From positions 1-43,644 of IMG/VR virus record IMGVR_UViG_3300003937_000308: DNA of 43,644 nt; one strand, given 5' to 3'. The DNA is from a virus. Positions 36,674-43,644 of the stretch are shown here, one piece after another. The position numbers were made by a program, and so were the translations under genes. The number at the start of each line of letters is the position of its first letter. Position 1 is the stretch's first letter. The notes below the pieces were generated by a model that searched no databases, was not told the DNA's origin, and saw only the letters and a list, made by a program, of their open reading frames with translations.

Positions 36674-36898
36674 ATGCCACTACCCTGTCCAGTTTGTAGA
36701 ACGCCTTTACATGTTGACTTACAATGGTTAATGCAAAATCCTATTTGTCAATGCCCAACATGTCAGTCAGTAATGAACTTTGAAGTTCCAGAAGAAATGC
36801 AAAAAGAAGTAACCAAGGCAATTGGTAACATCAAGAAAATTAAAGACGAATATAAGGGTATTGCTACGTTCGGAGAGAACAAGCAAAAACTAATATAA
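36674..36898 (+). CDS. Zinc-ribbon protein (74 aa)
   Basis: CPVC (5-8) and CQCPTC (around 25-30) give a C-x2-C...C-x-C-x2-C zinc ribbon. The rest is a charged helix (EEMQKEVTKAIGNIKKIKDEY). It starts two bases after the previous gene. Zinc-ribbon small proteins in phages often modify host transcription or translation, but this is not shown here. Confidence 0.6.
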   Translation: MPLPCPVCRTPLHVDLQWLMQNPICQCPTCQSVMNFEVPEEMQKEVTKAIGNIKKIKDEYKGIATFGENKQKLI

Positions 36899-36924
36899 GA
36901 GTAATATATTTCTATATTAGCATA

Positions 36925-36935
36925 GATATATAAAC
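36925..36935 (+). promoter_or_regulatory. Late promoter-like box before the DUF2589 gene
   Basis: GATATATAAAC lies 31 bases upstream of the ATG at 36965. Confidence 0.58.
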
Positions 36936-36964
36936 TGTATAACTTAAATAAAAACTCAATACAA

Positions 36965-37570
36965 ATGGCAGGAATAGCAGATCAATTTAGAGGTCTTCCA
37001 ATCGAAGATCTAATTGTTTCACCTCTAGTCGGAATGGCAAAAGGTCAAGCAAAATTAAACGAGGTAACTTGGAGATATATCAACGAAGTAGCTTTCATCG
37101 ACGGAAAGACTAGAGCGTTAGATGTACAAATTAATAAAGTTGTAACTGACCCAGATAGCGGACAGCAATCTTGGCAAGAACATTTTGCAAAAGTACCAAT
37201 GTTACCGTTAGTTCCTCTACCATCTTTAGCTGTACAAAGTGCAGATATTGAATTCAATATGGAAGTTCAAACTTCTGACGTAGCAACAGATAAATCAAGC
37301 TCTTCAGCTTCTATGTCTGCTTCTGCATCAGGTGGATGGTTCGGTATGAAATTCAAAGCGTCAATGTCTGGTAAAGTATCTTCTTCAAAAGAGAATACTA
37401 GAAAGACTGATAACTCTGCAAAGTATAACGTAAAAGTTCACGCACAACAATTAGAGCCAACGGAAGGTATGTTGAAATTATCTGATGCATTAGTATCAAT
37501 GATGGATCCTACTCCAGTTCAACCAACTGAGAAATCTCCAACTGCTCCAAGTGATGGCGGTGGTAAATAA
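36965..37570 (+). CDS. DUF2589-family protein
   Basis: A 201-residue protein with the DUF2589 pattern: LPIEDLIVSPLVGMAKGQAK at the N-terminus, EVAFIDGKTRALDVQ, FAKVPMLPLVPLPSLAVQSA and DIEFNMEVQTSD in the middle. A Ser/Ala-rich segment (residues 118-145) and a Pro/Thr tail follow. The family is of unknown function and tends to occur in pairs; the next gene but one terminator away has a related look. The late box and terminator bracket this gene as a single unit, suggesting an abundant late, possibly virion-associated, product. Confidence 0.8.
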   Translation: MAGIADQFRGLPIEDLIVSPLVGMAKGQAKLNEVTWRYINEVAFIDGKTRALDVQINKVVTDPDSGQQSWQEHFAKVPMLPLVPLPSLAVQSADIEFNMEVQTSDVATDKSSSSASMSASASGGWFGMKFKASMSGKVSSSKENTRKTDNSAKYNVKVHAQQLEPTEGMLKLSDALVSMMDPTPVQPTEKSPTAPSDGGGK

Positions 37571-37591
37571 ACTAAGTTTACAAACTCATTT

Positions 37592-37617
37592 AAAAGCCCT
37601 CTCTGAGGGCTTTTTTT
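37592..37617 (+). terminator. Rho-independent terminator after DUF2589 gene
   Basis: AAAGCCCTC (37593-37601) pairs with GAGGGCTTT (37605-37613) around TCT and is followed by a T run. Confidence 0.9.
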
Positions 37618-37672
37618 GTCATGAAACTATTCCATTATTTTTAGTATAATTAGTAACTTAAGTTAGATAAAC

Positions 37673-38200
37673 ATGGCAAGATTAAACGTTGAAGAATTAA
37701 TTGGTGGTTTGCTGGAAGCAGCAATGGTTTCTCAGGGTATTTCTGAGAGACAACATATCAACGCAATTCGTAACTATTTCAATGAAGACGGAAGTCCTAT
37801 CTGTAAAACATTTAAAATTGGCGAGAAAGAGATGGTTGTACCACTCTTTATTCTTGCTGACCATGGTTCTGTAGGTCTTAAAGAATTAGAAATTGAATTT
37901 GCCGCAAGACTTTCTTTTGGCGACGATCCAAAGGAAGTTAGTAGTATTAAGAAAGATCTATTAGGTCTATTTAGAAAGAAGAACTACGAACATAACTTAG
38001 CGTCTATTAAAGTAGACCATGGTGCTCCGTGTAAGAATAACCCTCCTGGGTCGAACGGTATGGCTTCAATCAAAGTGAAGTTTAAGAAAGATGATAAACC
38101 AGAAGCACTATCTAGAATGATTGACCAATATATTGCTTGGATGCAAGATCCAAAAGAAGTTGGTGGAGATAAACCAAAAGAAATACCTCCAAGTAAATAG
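37673..38200 (+). CDS. DUF2589-associated protein, probable partner
   Basis: A 175-residue protein. VVPLFILADHGSVGLKELEI followed by EFAARLSFGDD parallels the VPMLPLVPLPSL...DIEFNMEV strand pattern of the DUF2589 gene before it, so the two look distantly paralogous. The N-terminus (LNVEELIGGLLEAAMVSQGI) echoes IADQFRGLPIEDLI. The C-terminus is acidic/basic mixed. A TAGTATAATTAGTA sequence about 30 bases upstream (near 37640) is a possible weak promoter related to the early family. Function unknown. Confidence 0.6.
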   Translation: MARLNVEELIGGLLEAAMVSQGISERQHINAIRNYFNEDGSPICKTFKIGEKEMVVPLFILADHGSVGLKELEIEFAARLSFGDDPKEVSSIKKDLLGLFRKKNYEHNLASIKVDHGAPCKNNPPGSNGMASIKVKFKKDDKPEALSRMIDQYIAWMQDPKEVGGDKPKEIPPSK

Positions 38201-38214
38201 AGATAAATAAATCA

Positions 38215-38460
38215 ATGGAGCTAACTGATAGAGACATTGATAGAATTATAGAGATGGCATGGGAAGATAGAACTCCATTTGAGGCCATAGAATTTCAATT
38301 TGGTCTTAAAGAGAATGATGTTAGGAAGTTAATGAGGAAACACATGAAAGAGTCATCTTTTAAAATGTGGAGAGAGCGAGTTAAAGGTAGAAAAACAAAA
38401 CACGGTAAATCAAATCCGTCAACAAAGTTTAAATCTAAAAATCAAAGAGCTAACCGATGA
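38215..38460 (+). CDS. TIGR03643/DUF2805 family protein
   Basis: An 81-residue protein. ELTDRDIDRIIEMAWEDRTP, FEAIEFQFGLKENDVRKLMR and SFKMWRERVKGRKTKH are diagnostic of the family known from Bacteroidetes, cyanobacteria and marine proteobacteria, with a conserved EMAWEDRTPF helix and basic C-terminus. Function unknown; probably a DNA-binding HTH-like protein. The next gene begins in its stop (ATGA). Confidence 0.9.
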   Translation: MELTDRDIDRIIEMAWEDRTPFEAIEFQFGLKENDVRKLMRKHMKESSFKMWRERVKGRKTKHGKSNPSTKFKSKNQRANR

Positions 38461-38786
38461 AGCGAATCTTTCTAATAGTATCACTTATGTTAACAACATG
38501 TATGTCCGGACAGAATTTTATTTTACAAGAAAAAGATAAACAGGCACATTTTGTAGCAGGTATTGCAGCAGGAGCCATGGGTTACCATTGGTCATATAAA
38601 AGACATAGTAATAAAACAAGGGCACAAATAACAGCCATGGCCGCCTCACTTTCCGTTGGCATATTAAAAGAACTATATGATAATAGAACTGGCGGAACAG
38701 TAGAAGCTAGAGATGTTCTAGCCACTTCGATGGGTGGTGCTATATTTACAGTTACAATACCATTATTTCAAAAGAAAAAGAAATGA
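38457..38786 (+). CDS. Exported/membrane protein, YfiM-like
   Basis: A 109-residue protein with a signal-like N-terminus (MKRIFLIVSLMLTTCMSGQ), then DKQAHFVAGIAAGAMGY, IT...LSVGILKELYD and VEARDVLATSMGGA, matching small periplasmic or membrane proteins with D-K-x-x-H-F and K-E-x-x-D motifs (DUF2279/YfiM-like). TCMS may be cleavage by signal peptidase I rather than a lipobox. Found often in phages of Bacteroidetes; function unknown. Overlaps the next gene by four bases. Confidence 0.6.
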   Translation: MKRIFLIVSLMLTTCMSGQNFILQEKDKQAHFVAGIAAGAMGYHWSYKRHSNKTRAQITAMAASLSVGILKELYDNRTGGTVEARDVLATSMGGAIFTVTIPLFQKKKK

Positions 38787-39184
38787 AAATAGGAATTACA
38801 TGCTCATCATTTGACCTACTGCATGCTGGTCATATTAAGATGTTAGAAGAGGCAAAACAACACTGTGATTTTTTAATCTGCGCACTACAAACAGATCCAA
38901 CAATCGATCGACCAGAGAAGAATAAACCTATTCAGTCTATTGTAGAAAGATGGATTCAATTAGATGCTGTTAAATATGTAGATCAAATCGTACCATACGC
39001 AACTGAAGAAGATCTAGAGAATATTTTTAAGTCTTTTAAGTTAGATGTCAGAATCATTGGAGAGGAATATAGAGAGTCAGATTTTACCGCAAAAGATATT
39101 TGTAAGAAACAAAATATAAAGGTGATATATAATGGCCGAGGGCATGGTTGGTCAAGCTCCGGATTAAGAAATAGAATTAAGTAA
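38783..39184 (+). CDS. Cytidylyltransferase-like nucleotidyltransferase
   Basis: A 133-residue protein with the HxGH nucleotidyltransferase motif HAGH (14-17) in GITCSSFDLLHAGHIKMLEE, then VERWIQLDAVKYVDQIVPY, IIGEEYRESDFT and a final GWSSSGLRNRIK, corresponding to the ISTTxIxxRI-like end of glycerol-3-phosphate cytidylyltransferase (TagD) and RfaE-C relatives. It would activate a phosphorylated precursor with CTP or ATP. A substrate cannot be named. Its end overlaps the next start by one base. Confidence 0.8.
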   Translation: MKIGITCSSFDLLHAGHIKMLEEAKQHCDFLICALQTDPTIDRPEKNKPIQSIVERWIQLDAVKYVDQIVPYATEEDLENIFKSFKLDVRIIGEEYRESDFTAKDICKKQNIKVIYNGRGHGWSSSGLRNRIK

Positions 39185-39324
39185 TGAACAACGAACAACA
39201 AAACGGTAACACTCAGTTAAATCAAGACAGAAACGCCTTTAATCATAAGGTAGGTCGATTAGCTATGTTAGGTCAGTCTAAGAAAGTCTTATGGCAAGAC
39301 AGACGTAGATGGAGAAACGTATAA
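39184..39324 (+). CDS. Small basic hypothetical protein (46 aa)
   Basis: The ATG shares its A with the preceding TAA (TAATG). The product is Gln/Asn-rich at the N-terminus and Arg-rich at the end (WQDRRRWRNV). No family; supported by the coupled start. Confidence 0.5.
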   Translation: MNNEQQNGNTQLNQDRNAFNHKVGRLAMLGQSKKVLWQDRRRWRNV

Positions 39325-39344
39325 CATAATACTCTTAAACTTTC

Positions 39345-39938
39345 ATGGAATTTTTACTAAATGTATTAACAGTATTTTTAACACTGTTTGCCGTTATTGA
39401 TATGCCAGGTAATGTGCCATTAATTATCAGATTAAGAAAAGATAATGGTGAAATAGAATCTTTGAAATCTACAATAATAGCTACAGTTATTATGGTTTCA
39501 ATTCTATTCGTAGGACAAACTATATTTAGACTTTTAGGAATTGAAACATTTCACTTTGCATTAGCAGGTGCAATGCTTCTACTTTACTTTGGTGTAAAAA
39601 TGGTATTAGGCATTGAGTCGGAAGTTTCAAATGACCCAATGCCACCTAGTGTATTTCCAATAGCATTTCCTATTATCGCAGGCCCTGGTACATTATCTAC
39701 TATAATGTCATTAACACAAGATCTAAGTAATATAGAAATTATCTTAGGAATTATTTTAAACTCTATTATGATTTACATATTTCTAAAAACTGCGCCGTGG
39801 ATCCAAAATAAATTAGGCGTTGTAGGTATTACTATTATGGAAAGAGTTTTTGGAATCTTGCTTGTCGCAATAGGAATGAAAATACTGATTAATTCTTTAG
39901 TACTAAGTGTTATTGCAGCTCAATCAGCGATAGGCTAG
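39345..39938 (+). CDS. MarC/UPF0056-family membrane protein
   Basis: A 197-residue integral membrane protein with six hydrophobic segments and the MarC signatures: FLTLFAVIDMPGNVPLI near the N-terminus, FALAGAMLLLYFGVKMVLG, VFPIAFPIIAGPGTLSTIMS, and IMERVFGILLVAIGMKIL at the end. MarC proteins are widespread in bacteria, of unresolved function. A phage copy is rare and probably host-derived. Its stop overlaps by four bases a small minus-strand ORF. Confidence 0.92.
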   Translation: MEFLLNVLTVFLTLFAVIDMPGNVPLIIRLRKDNGEIESLKSTIIATVIMVSILFVGQTIFRLLGIETFHFALAGAMLLLYFGVKMVLGIESEVSNDPMPPSVFPIAFPIIAGPGTLSTIMSLTQDLSNIEIILGIILNSIMIYIFLKTAPWIQNKLGVVGITIMERVFGILLVAIGMKILINSLVLSVIAAQSAIG

Positions 39939-40012
39939 ATAACAGCTAACGTAAATACGAATACCATAATAGCAATATAAAGAGCTTTAGATATATCAAC
40001 TTTGTTTTCCAT
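39935..40012 (-). CDS. Very small membrane peptide (25 aa), minus strand
   Basis: The ATG shares its A with the stop of the upstream minus-strand gene (TAATG), and the product MENKVDISKALYIAIMVFVF continues to a single hydrophobic helix ending LAVI. Supported by the coupled start; otherwise small enough to be chance. Confidence 0.4.
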   Translation of the reverse strand: MENKVDISKALYIAIMVFVFTLAVI

Positions 40013-40380
40013 TAATATAAAATTTGTTTAGGGTACTTTTCAAATAGAACATATCCAGATCTAATTCTAGCATCTATTTGTGGAGCAGCATAATCAACGA
40101 TTTCTACTATTTTAGATAATTCAATATTCTTCTCACCCTCTAGTTTAGGATTATCAAAATATACATATCTGTTTTTATCAAACATCTTTTGCATAATAAT
40201 CCATTTAGAAATAAAGTAATCCATCTCATCTTTAAGTCGCTCTAAATGTAAAAGATGTGGAGAGACTTTCTTAGTAAGATATGATTTATCCACTGTAGTT
40301 AAATAAGCATAAAGTAAATATTGCTTATGTTCAAAATCAATGGGTGGTTTTGAGTACCAGTCTAAATCGATTAGCTTCAT
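40012..40380 (-). CDS. Hypothetical protein, minus strand
   Basis: A 122-residue protein beginning MKLIDLDWYSKPPIDFEHKQ, Tyr/Lys/Asp-rich and probably helical, with no recognised family. A late-type box abuts its ATG (3 bases), as at 2193 and 25598, and a terminator for the gene upstream lies 13 bases ahead of it, so it forms its own late unit with the 25-residue peptide. Confidence 0.6.
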   Translation of the reverse strand: MKLIDLDWYSKPPIDFEHKQYLLYAYLTTVDKSYLTKKVSPHLLHLERLKDEMDYFISKWIIMQKMFDKNRYVYFDNPKLEGEKNIELSKIVEIVDYAAPQIDARIRSGYVLFEKYPKQILY

Positions 40381-40383
40381 AAT

Positions 40384-40392
40384 TTATATATC
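40384..40392 (-). promoter_or_regulatory. Late promoter-like box, 3 nt before ATG, minus strand
   Basis: Read on the minus strand this is GATATATAA, followed by ATT and the ATG at 40380. Confidence 0.5.
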
Positions 40393-40418
40393 AAAAAAAG
40401 AGGGCCGAAGCCCTCTTT
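40393..40418 (-). terminator. Terminator of the metalloprotease-lipoprotein transcript
   Basis: AAAGAGGGC and GCCCTCTTT (40410-40418 and 40397-40405 read on the minus strand) pair around a TTCG tetraloop and end in a T run. Confidence 0.9.
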
Positions 40419-40419
40419 C

Positions 40420-40677
40420 TTATTTACTCTCTAACCAGAATAAATCTGGATTATCTGGATCCTGTGTTAATGTCAATTGAGAACCTAAATTATCATAAAA
40501 TGTTTTATCTAAGAAAATAGCTTTACGCCAAGGTTCGTTAACATCAAAGCCATTCCATTTTACATCTATTAAAATAGTTCTTACAAATTTGTCAGGGTTC
40601 TTTTGAACTCTATTTGGTATTTGTTTAGGATTGAGGCAACCTATCAACATGATTGGAATTAAAATAAACTTCTTCAT
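40420..40677 (-). CDS. Small lipoprotein
   Basis: An 85-residue protein with a lipoprotein signal: MKKFILIPIMLIGC with lipobox LIGC and Cys14. The mature part is hydrophilic (NPKQIPNRVQKNPDKFVRTI). It overlaps the metalloprotease stop by ATGA, so the two are co-translated and may work together at the cell surface. An outer-membrane spanin role is possible in principle, but no adjacent inner spanin is seen. Confidence 0.7.
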   Translation of the reverse strand: MKKFILIPIMLIGCLNPKQIPNRVQKNPDKFVRTILIDVKWNGFDVNEPWRKAIFLDKTFYDNLGSQLTLTQDPDNPDLFWLESK

Positions 40678-43556
40678 CTTAATATAGTTAAATGTCCATT
40701 TTTCTGATAAACTTCAGGTGAATTCCATTTCTTTGCTTTAAATGTATAAACATAAACTCCATCAGCAACATAGGAAGGTCCACCTTGCATGCTACCATCC
40801 CAATAAGGATATGAGTCATAGTTATCACCCCAACCTTCAAAGACTAGACCACCCCAACGGTTATAGATTTTAAATTCAATCTGAGTCCAACAGCCTAGAT
40901 CTAAGATAATCTTCCAAACATCATTAATATTATCATTATTTGGAGTCATTACATTTGGAATAAAAACGGTCCATGGCCAGCAATCATCATTTATACCACC
41001 ACCTGGTGGTTCATCTTCACATGGAAGACCGGTAGTACAATCAATTAATTGAATTTCAACAATAGTATCAGTCAAATAAATATACTCAATGACTTCTATT
41101 TCTAGAGTATCAGTAATCTGAACATATTCAATTACAGTAATAGTATCAGGTGGTAATTCTATAACCAGAGTATCTTGTGGTAGTTCAACAAAGACTGTAT
41201 CGATCGTCTCAATAAAGACTGTGTCCCCTGGTAGTTCAACATAAACTGTATCTACAATAGGATCTGGATATTCACAATTTTCATTATCACAAGTTGCCTC
41301 TTCATTATAGTTTTCAGCACAAGGGTCCATACAACCCCAGATACAAACTGGATATGCTGGTAGGGTAACACACATTGTATTATTAGTAAGATCTGAATCT
41401 ACTTGGTCACCGACTATACTAACAGTTACACATAATTCATCACCCTCTTCCCAGACTAATTCCTGATTAAATGAATTTAATGTATTGGTCTGTTGGCCAG
41501 GCGGTAGTGCCACGGCATAGAATGGGTTATTAGGAAAGTTAACTCCAAATTCTAATGATTGATTAGTCCAACCATTAGGCCCAGTCCAATCCCAAATATA
41601 ACTGTAGATAGAATCTGTACCTATATTAGTAGCAGTTTGGTGGTATCTAATACCAGGTTGACAACCAGGTGGCTGTTGATTGAAAATGTTACAACTAACG
41701 TCATGTACCCAAATAGAATCTAATCGTATATCGACAATAGACTCTTCTACACAACAATCAAATAGATTACAGTAGTATTCCCAATAAGTTACATCATTAT
41801 GATATGCATTACAAAGTGCTTCACCATCTGGTGTATCACAGTAAATACAAGAACCGTCGTTCTCATCTGCATTTTGATTATAGTTACAAGCAATAGGATC
41901 GGTACAACCTAAAACAGCTGGAAATTCACACGAGCCATCATCAGTTGTAGCATTGGGGTCAAAGTTAACTGCCAACTCATCAGTACAACCAGGATAAATT
42001 GGTGCAGGTGGTAATTCATCTGGACACCAGACCAAACTATTATTACTCAGATCAATATCTGGGTATATTTGTGTCTGATTAGCACAAGTACCACAGGTAT
42101 CAGTCCAGTATTCAGTTGGAAAGTCATCAATGGTTACAGTCTGAGATAGATTAATCTGCCAGACGACTAGTTCCCAACATAAACCATCAACAGGAGTATC
42201 TAACATACACTCCCAGCCAAAAGTAGGATTAAGTGTTATATTAGCAGTATCTCCAGTAAACCACTCATTGTTAATACCAGTACCTACAAAAGTAAAATTA
42301 GGATGAAAGTTTGAAGTTGCAGCACATTCTGTATCATAATCAAATGAGTTATAGTGTAGACCAAATACTAAATTAGTAATCGAACTATTATTCTGAACTG
42401 TAGAGGATGAAGACTCTTCACAGGTATTTCCATCTATCAAATTAAATTCATTACAACCACAGTTCTCACCATTAATTACCCTTACAGAGACCTGGTGTGT
42501 TTCTGGATTATAGCCAATTAATTCTACATCACATGAAGGCTCATCATCTAATTGGAAACAGTCAATCGTACCAGAGACTAGATCTTGTCTTTGAAATGTA
42601 GTACAATCTCTCATGCGCTCAATTTGACCTTCAGTAAACATTGTTTTACAAGTTTGAGAAGTATAATCCATATAGTTAGCTGGATTAGAATCACAAACTG
42701 GTGTACTACAAGATTGACCAGAATTAGTTTGAATAGGGGTATCACAGACTCTATCACCAGATGCACAACAATTAGACTCTACATAATCACATGAAGACGC
42801 AGAATTATTAAAAGTATGATAGAGTGTAAGATAGTGGCCCATTTCATGTGGAAGTGTAGTATTCAAGTCTCGACCAGCTTTTAAAGTACCTTCAGTACCG
42901 ACAACATTATATAAACATACAATACCATCTCTACAATCACCTGTTGGACCAAGATATGCATAGCCTTGCACTCCACCGCCTGCATTATTACCGTTAATCT
43001 CGGTAACTATATAAACGTTACAGTAAAAGTCCGGGTCCCAACAGCCAATGCCTTTCATAGTATTATCGGGCATTGCGTCACTATAAAAACTAGGATTGGT
43101 AGTAACACCATCTTCCATATAGTCTGAATAACTAGACATATTATGTCTAACTATTCCATTTGTAGGATTTCCATCTGGATCTGTACCAGCCAGACAAAAA
43201 TCAAATCTAGAATCGATAGTATTCTCGTCAACTCCTAATGCACCAGGAGTAGCTCTGAATCTATCAGTTAGGTTTTCCACGGCAGAATAAATCTGCTCGT
43301 TACTTATATTCTCATCAACACCTAAGGGATTTCCAGTGTGCATAATATGGAAAACTATGGGTATTGTGAGTACTTCCGCATTAGGTAGATCGTAGTCTGT
43401 ATCACAGTCGTTGGCCGATCTACCATTGATTGCTTCCTCTAAGAACGGATTTCTAAGAATCAATTCGTCGGTTCCACATGGCTCTGTTGTTTGAGCAAAG
43501 CTAATAAAATTAGCGCACACAAATGCCAGAGCAAAAAATAGCTTTTTTGCTTTCAT
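40674..43556 (-). CDS. Secreted M43-type metalloprotease with type IX C-terminal domain
   Basis: A 960-residue secreted protein. Residues 1-21 form a signal peptide (MKAKKLFFALAFVCANFISF). The protease domain has H237-E-M-G-H241-...-H247 (HEMGHYLTLYH), a metzincin zinc site, followed by disulfide-type Cys residues, VCDTPIQTN and ANYMDYTSQTCKTMFTEGQI, the Met-turn region of pappalysin-like M43 peptidases. The middle contains three Cys-rich GCTD-x2-A-x-N-(Y/F) ... DDGSC units (two complete and one degenerate, residues about 525-790) and a DTV(Y/F)VE-like strand repeat (about 797-850). The last about 95 residues (FIPNVMTPNNDNINDVWK, FKIYNRWGGLVFEGW, YVADGVYVYTFKAKKW, GHLTILR) are the type B gliding-motility C-terminal domain used by Bacteroidetes type IX secretion. 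The late-type box suggests expression with virion genes. Confidence 0.88.
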   Translation of the reverse strand: MKAKKLFFALAFVCANFISFAQTTEPCGTDELILRNPFLEEAINGRSANDCDTDYDLPNAEVLTIPIVFHIMHTGNPLGVDENISNEQIYSAVENLTDRFRATPGALGVDENTIDSRFDFCLAGTDPDGNPTNGIVRHNMSSYSDYMEDGVTTNPSFYSDAMPDNTMKGIGCWDPDFYCNVYIVTEINGNNAGGGVQGYAYLGPTGDCRDGIVCLYNVVGTEGTLKAGRDLNTTLPHEMGHYLTLYHTFNNSASSCDYVESNCCASGDRVCDTPIQTNSGQSCSTPVCDSNPANYMDYTSQTCKTMFTEGQIERMRDCTTFQRQDLVSGTIDCFQLDDEPSCDVELIGYNPETHQVSVRVINGENCGCNEFNLIDGNTCEESSSSTVQNNSSITNLVFGLHYNSFDYDTECAATSNFHPNFTFVGTGINNEWFTGDTANITLNPTFGWECMLDTPVDGLCWELVVWQINLSQTVTIDDFPTEYWTDTCGTCANQTQIYPDIDLSNNSLVWCPDELPPAPIYPGCTDELAVNFDPNATTDDGSCEFPAVLGCTDPIACNYNQNADENDGSCIYCDTPDGEALCNAYHNDVTYWEYYCNLFDCCVEESIVDIRLDSIWVHDVSCNIFNQQPPGCQPGIRYHQTATNIGTDSIYSYIWDWTGPNGWTNQSLEFGVNFPNNPFYAVALPPGQQTNTLNSFNQELVWEEGDELCVTVSIVGDQVDSDLTNNTMCVTLPAYPVCIWGCMDPCAENYNEEATCDNENCEYPDPIVDTVYVELPGDTVFIETIDTVFVELPQDTLVIELPPDTITVIEYVQITDTLEIEVIEYIYLTDTIVEIQLIDCTTGLPCEDEPPGGGINDDCWPWTVFIPNVMTPNNDNINDVWKIILDLGCWTQIEFKIYNRWGGLVFEGWGDNYDSYPYWDGSMQGGPSYVADGVYVYTFKAKKWNSPEVYQKNGHLTILR

Positions 43557-43582
43557 TCAGTTTTAAAATTTTGTTGATTTTC

Positions 43583-43622
43583 TGACCCTAGGAAGTTAAG
43601 TGCTGACGTTTCAGCGGGGTCA
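43583..43622 (-). promoter_or_regulatory. Structured leader of the metalloprotease gene
   Basis: On the minus strand TGACCC pairs with GGGTCA (43617-43622 and 43583-43588), enclosing a hairpin GCTGA-AACG-TCAGC (43602-43615). The first stem begins about where transcription from the upstream late box should start, so the mRNA may carry a 5'-end hairpin. Confidence 0.45.
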
Positions 43623-43624
43623 TA

Positions 43625-43633
43625 GTATATATC
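43625..43633 (-). promoter_or_regulatory. Late promoter-like box before metalloprotease
   Basis: Minus strand reads GATATATAC, a one-base variant of the late box, about 70 bases upstream of the ATG at 43556. Confidence 0.5.
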
Positions 43634-43644
43634 AGTATACCACA

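Overview
This window is a contiguous piece of the genome of a T4-like contractile-tailed phage (myovirus) that very probably infects a marine or aquatic member of the Bacteroidetes (Flavobacteriia-like). The T4 relationship rests on recognisable homologues in near-T4 order: portal (gp20), prohead protease/scaffold (gp21/gp22), major capsid (gp23), neck protein, small and large terminase (gp16, gp17), sheath (gp18), tube (gp19), tail-assembly chaperone and tape measure, plus clamp loader (gp44/gp62) and a T4 RNase H-type 5' nuclease. The Bacteroidetes host is inferred from AT-rich DNA, a TATATTTG promoter element like the Bacteroidetes TAnnTTTG -7 box, absence of clear Shine-Dalgarno sites, and a secreted protease that ends in a type IX secretion (gliding-motility) C-terminal domain, a system confined to Bacteroidetes.

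Layout. 1-8.2 kb: head module (end-protector-like fragment, portal, acidic core protein, protease fused to scaffold, capsid, candidate internal head protein). 8.2-12.3 kb: replication island on both strands (gp44, RNase H-like nuclease, gp62-like). 12.3-25.6 kb: neck, terminases, sheath, tube, chaperone with a putative +1 frameshift, tape measure. 25.6-32.5 kb: short accessory genes (glycosyltransferase, KTSC protein, Fpg-like glycosylase, flavodoxin-fold reductase, guanylate kinase-like, PD-(D/E)XK-like protein, degenerate phosphoesterase) and tRNA-Ser. 32.5-35.4 kb: sigma factor, IMPDH/GMP reductase family enzyme and an RNA cluster (tRNA-Glu, Gln, Leu, Arg, Lys, a tRNA-like element and a candidate pseudoknotted RNA). 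35.4-39.9 kb: accessory metabolism and membrane genes (methylglyoxal synthase, SET protein, DUF2589 pair, TIGR03643/DUF2805 protein, nucleotidyltransferase, MarC). 39.9-43.6 kb: minus-strand late block with a lipoprotein and a 960-residue M43-like metalloprotease.

Regulation. Two sequence families stand out. A short box (GATATATAA and close variants) precedes nearly every virion gene and the minus-strand secreted protease; it resembles the T4 late promoter box and is probably read by the phage sigma factor encoded at 32.9 kb. A longer, roughly 57-bp element ending in TATATTAG/TATATTTG occurs four times before the nuclease, a 38-codon ORF, the sigma gene and the tRNA-Leu cluster, and looks like an early/middle promoter. 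Several late transcripts (capsid, tape measure, metalloprotease) appear to carry structured 5' leaders.

The points most worth follow-up are the candidate prfB-like +1 frameshift in the tail chaperone, the compact pseudoknotted RNA inside the tRNA cluster, the type IX-secreted metalloprotease carried by a phage, the in-frame protease-scaffold fusion with an internal start, and the metabolic/SET cargo.
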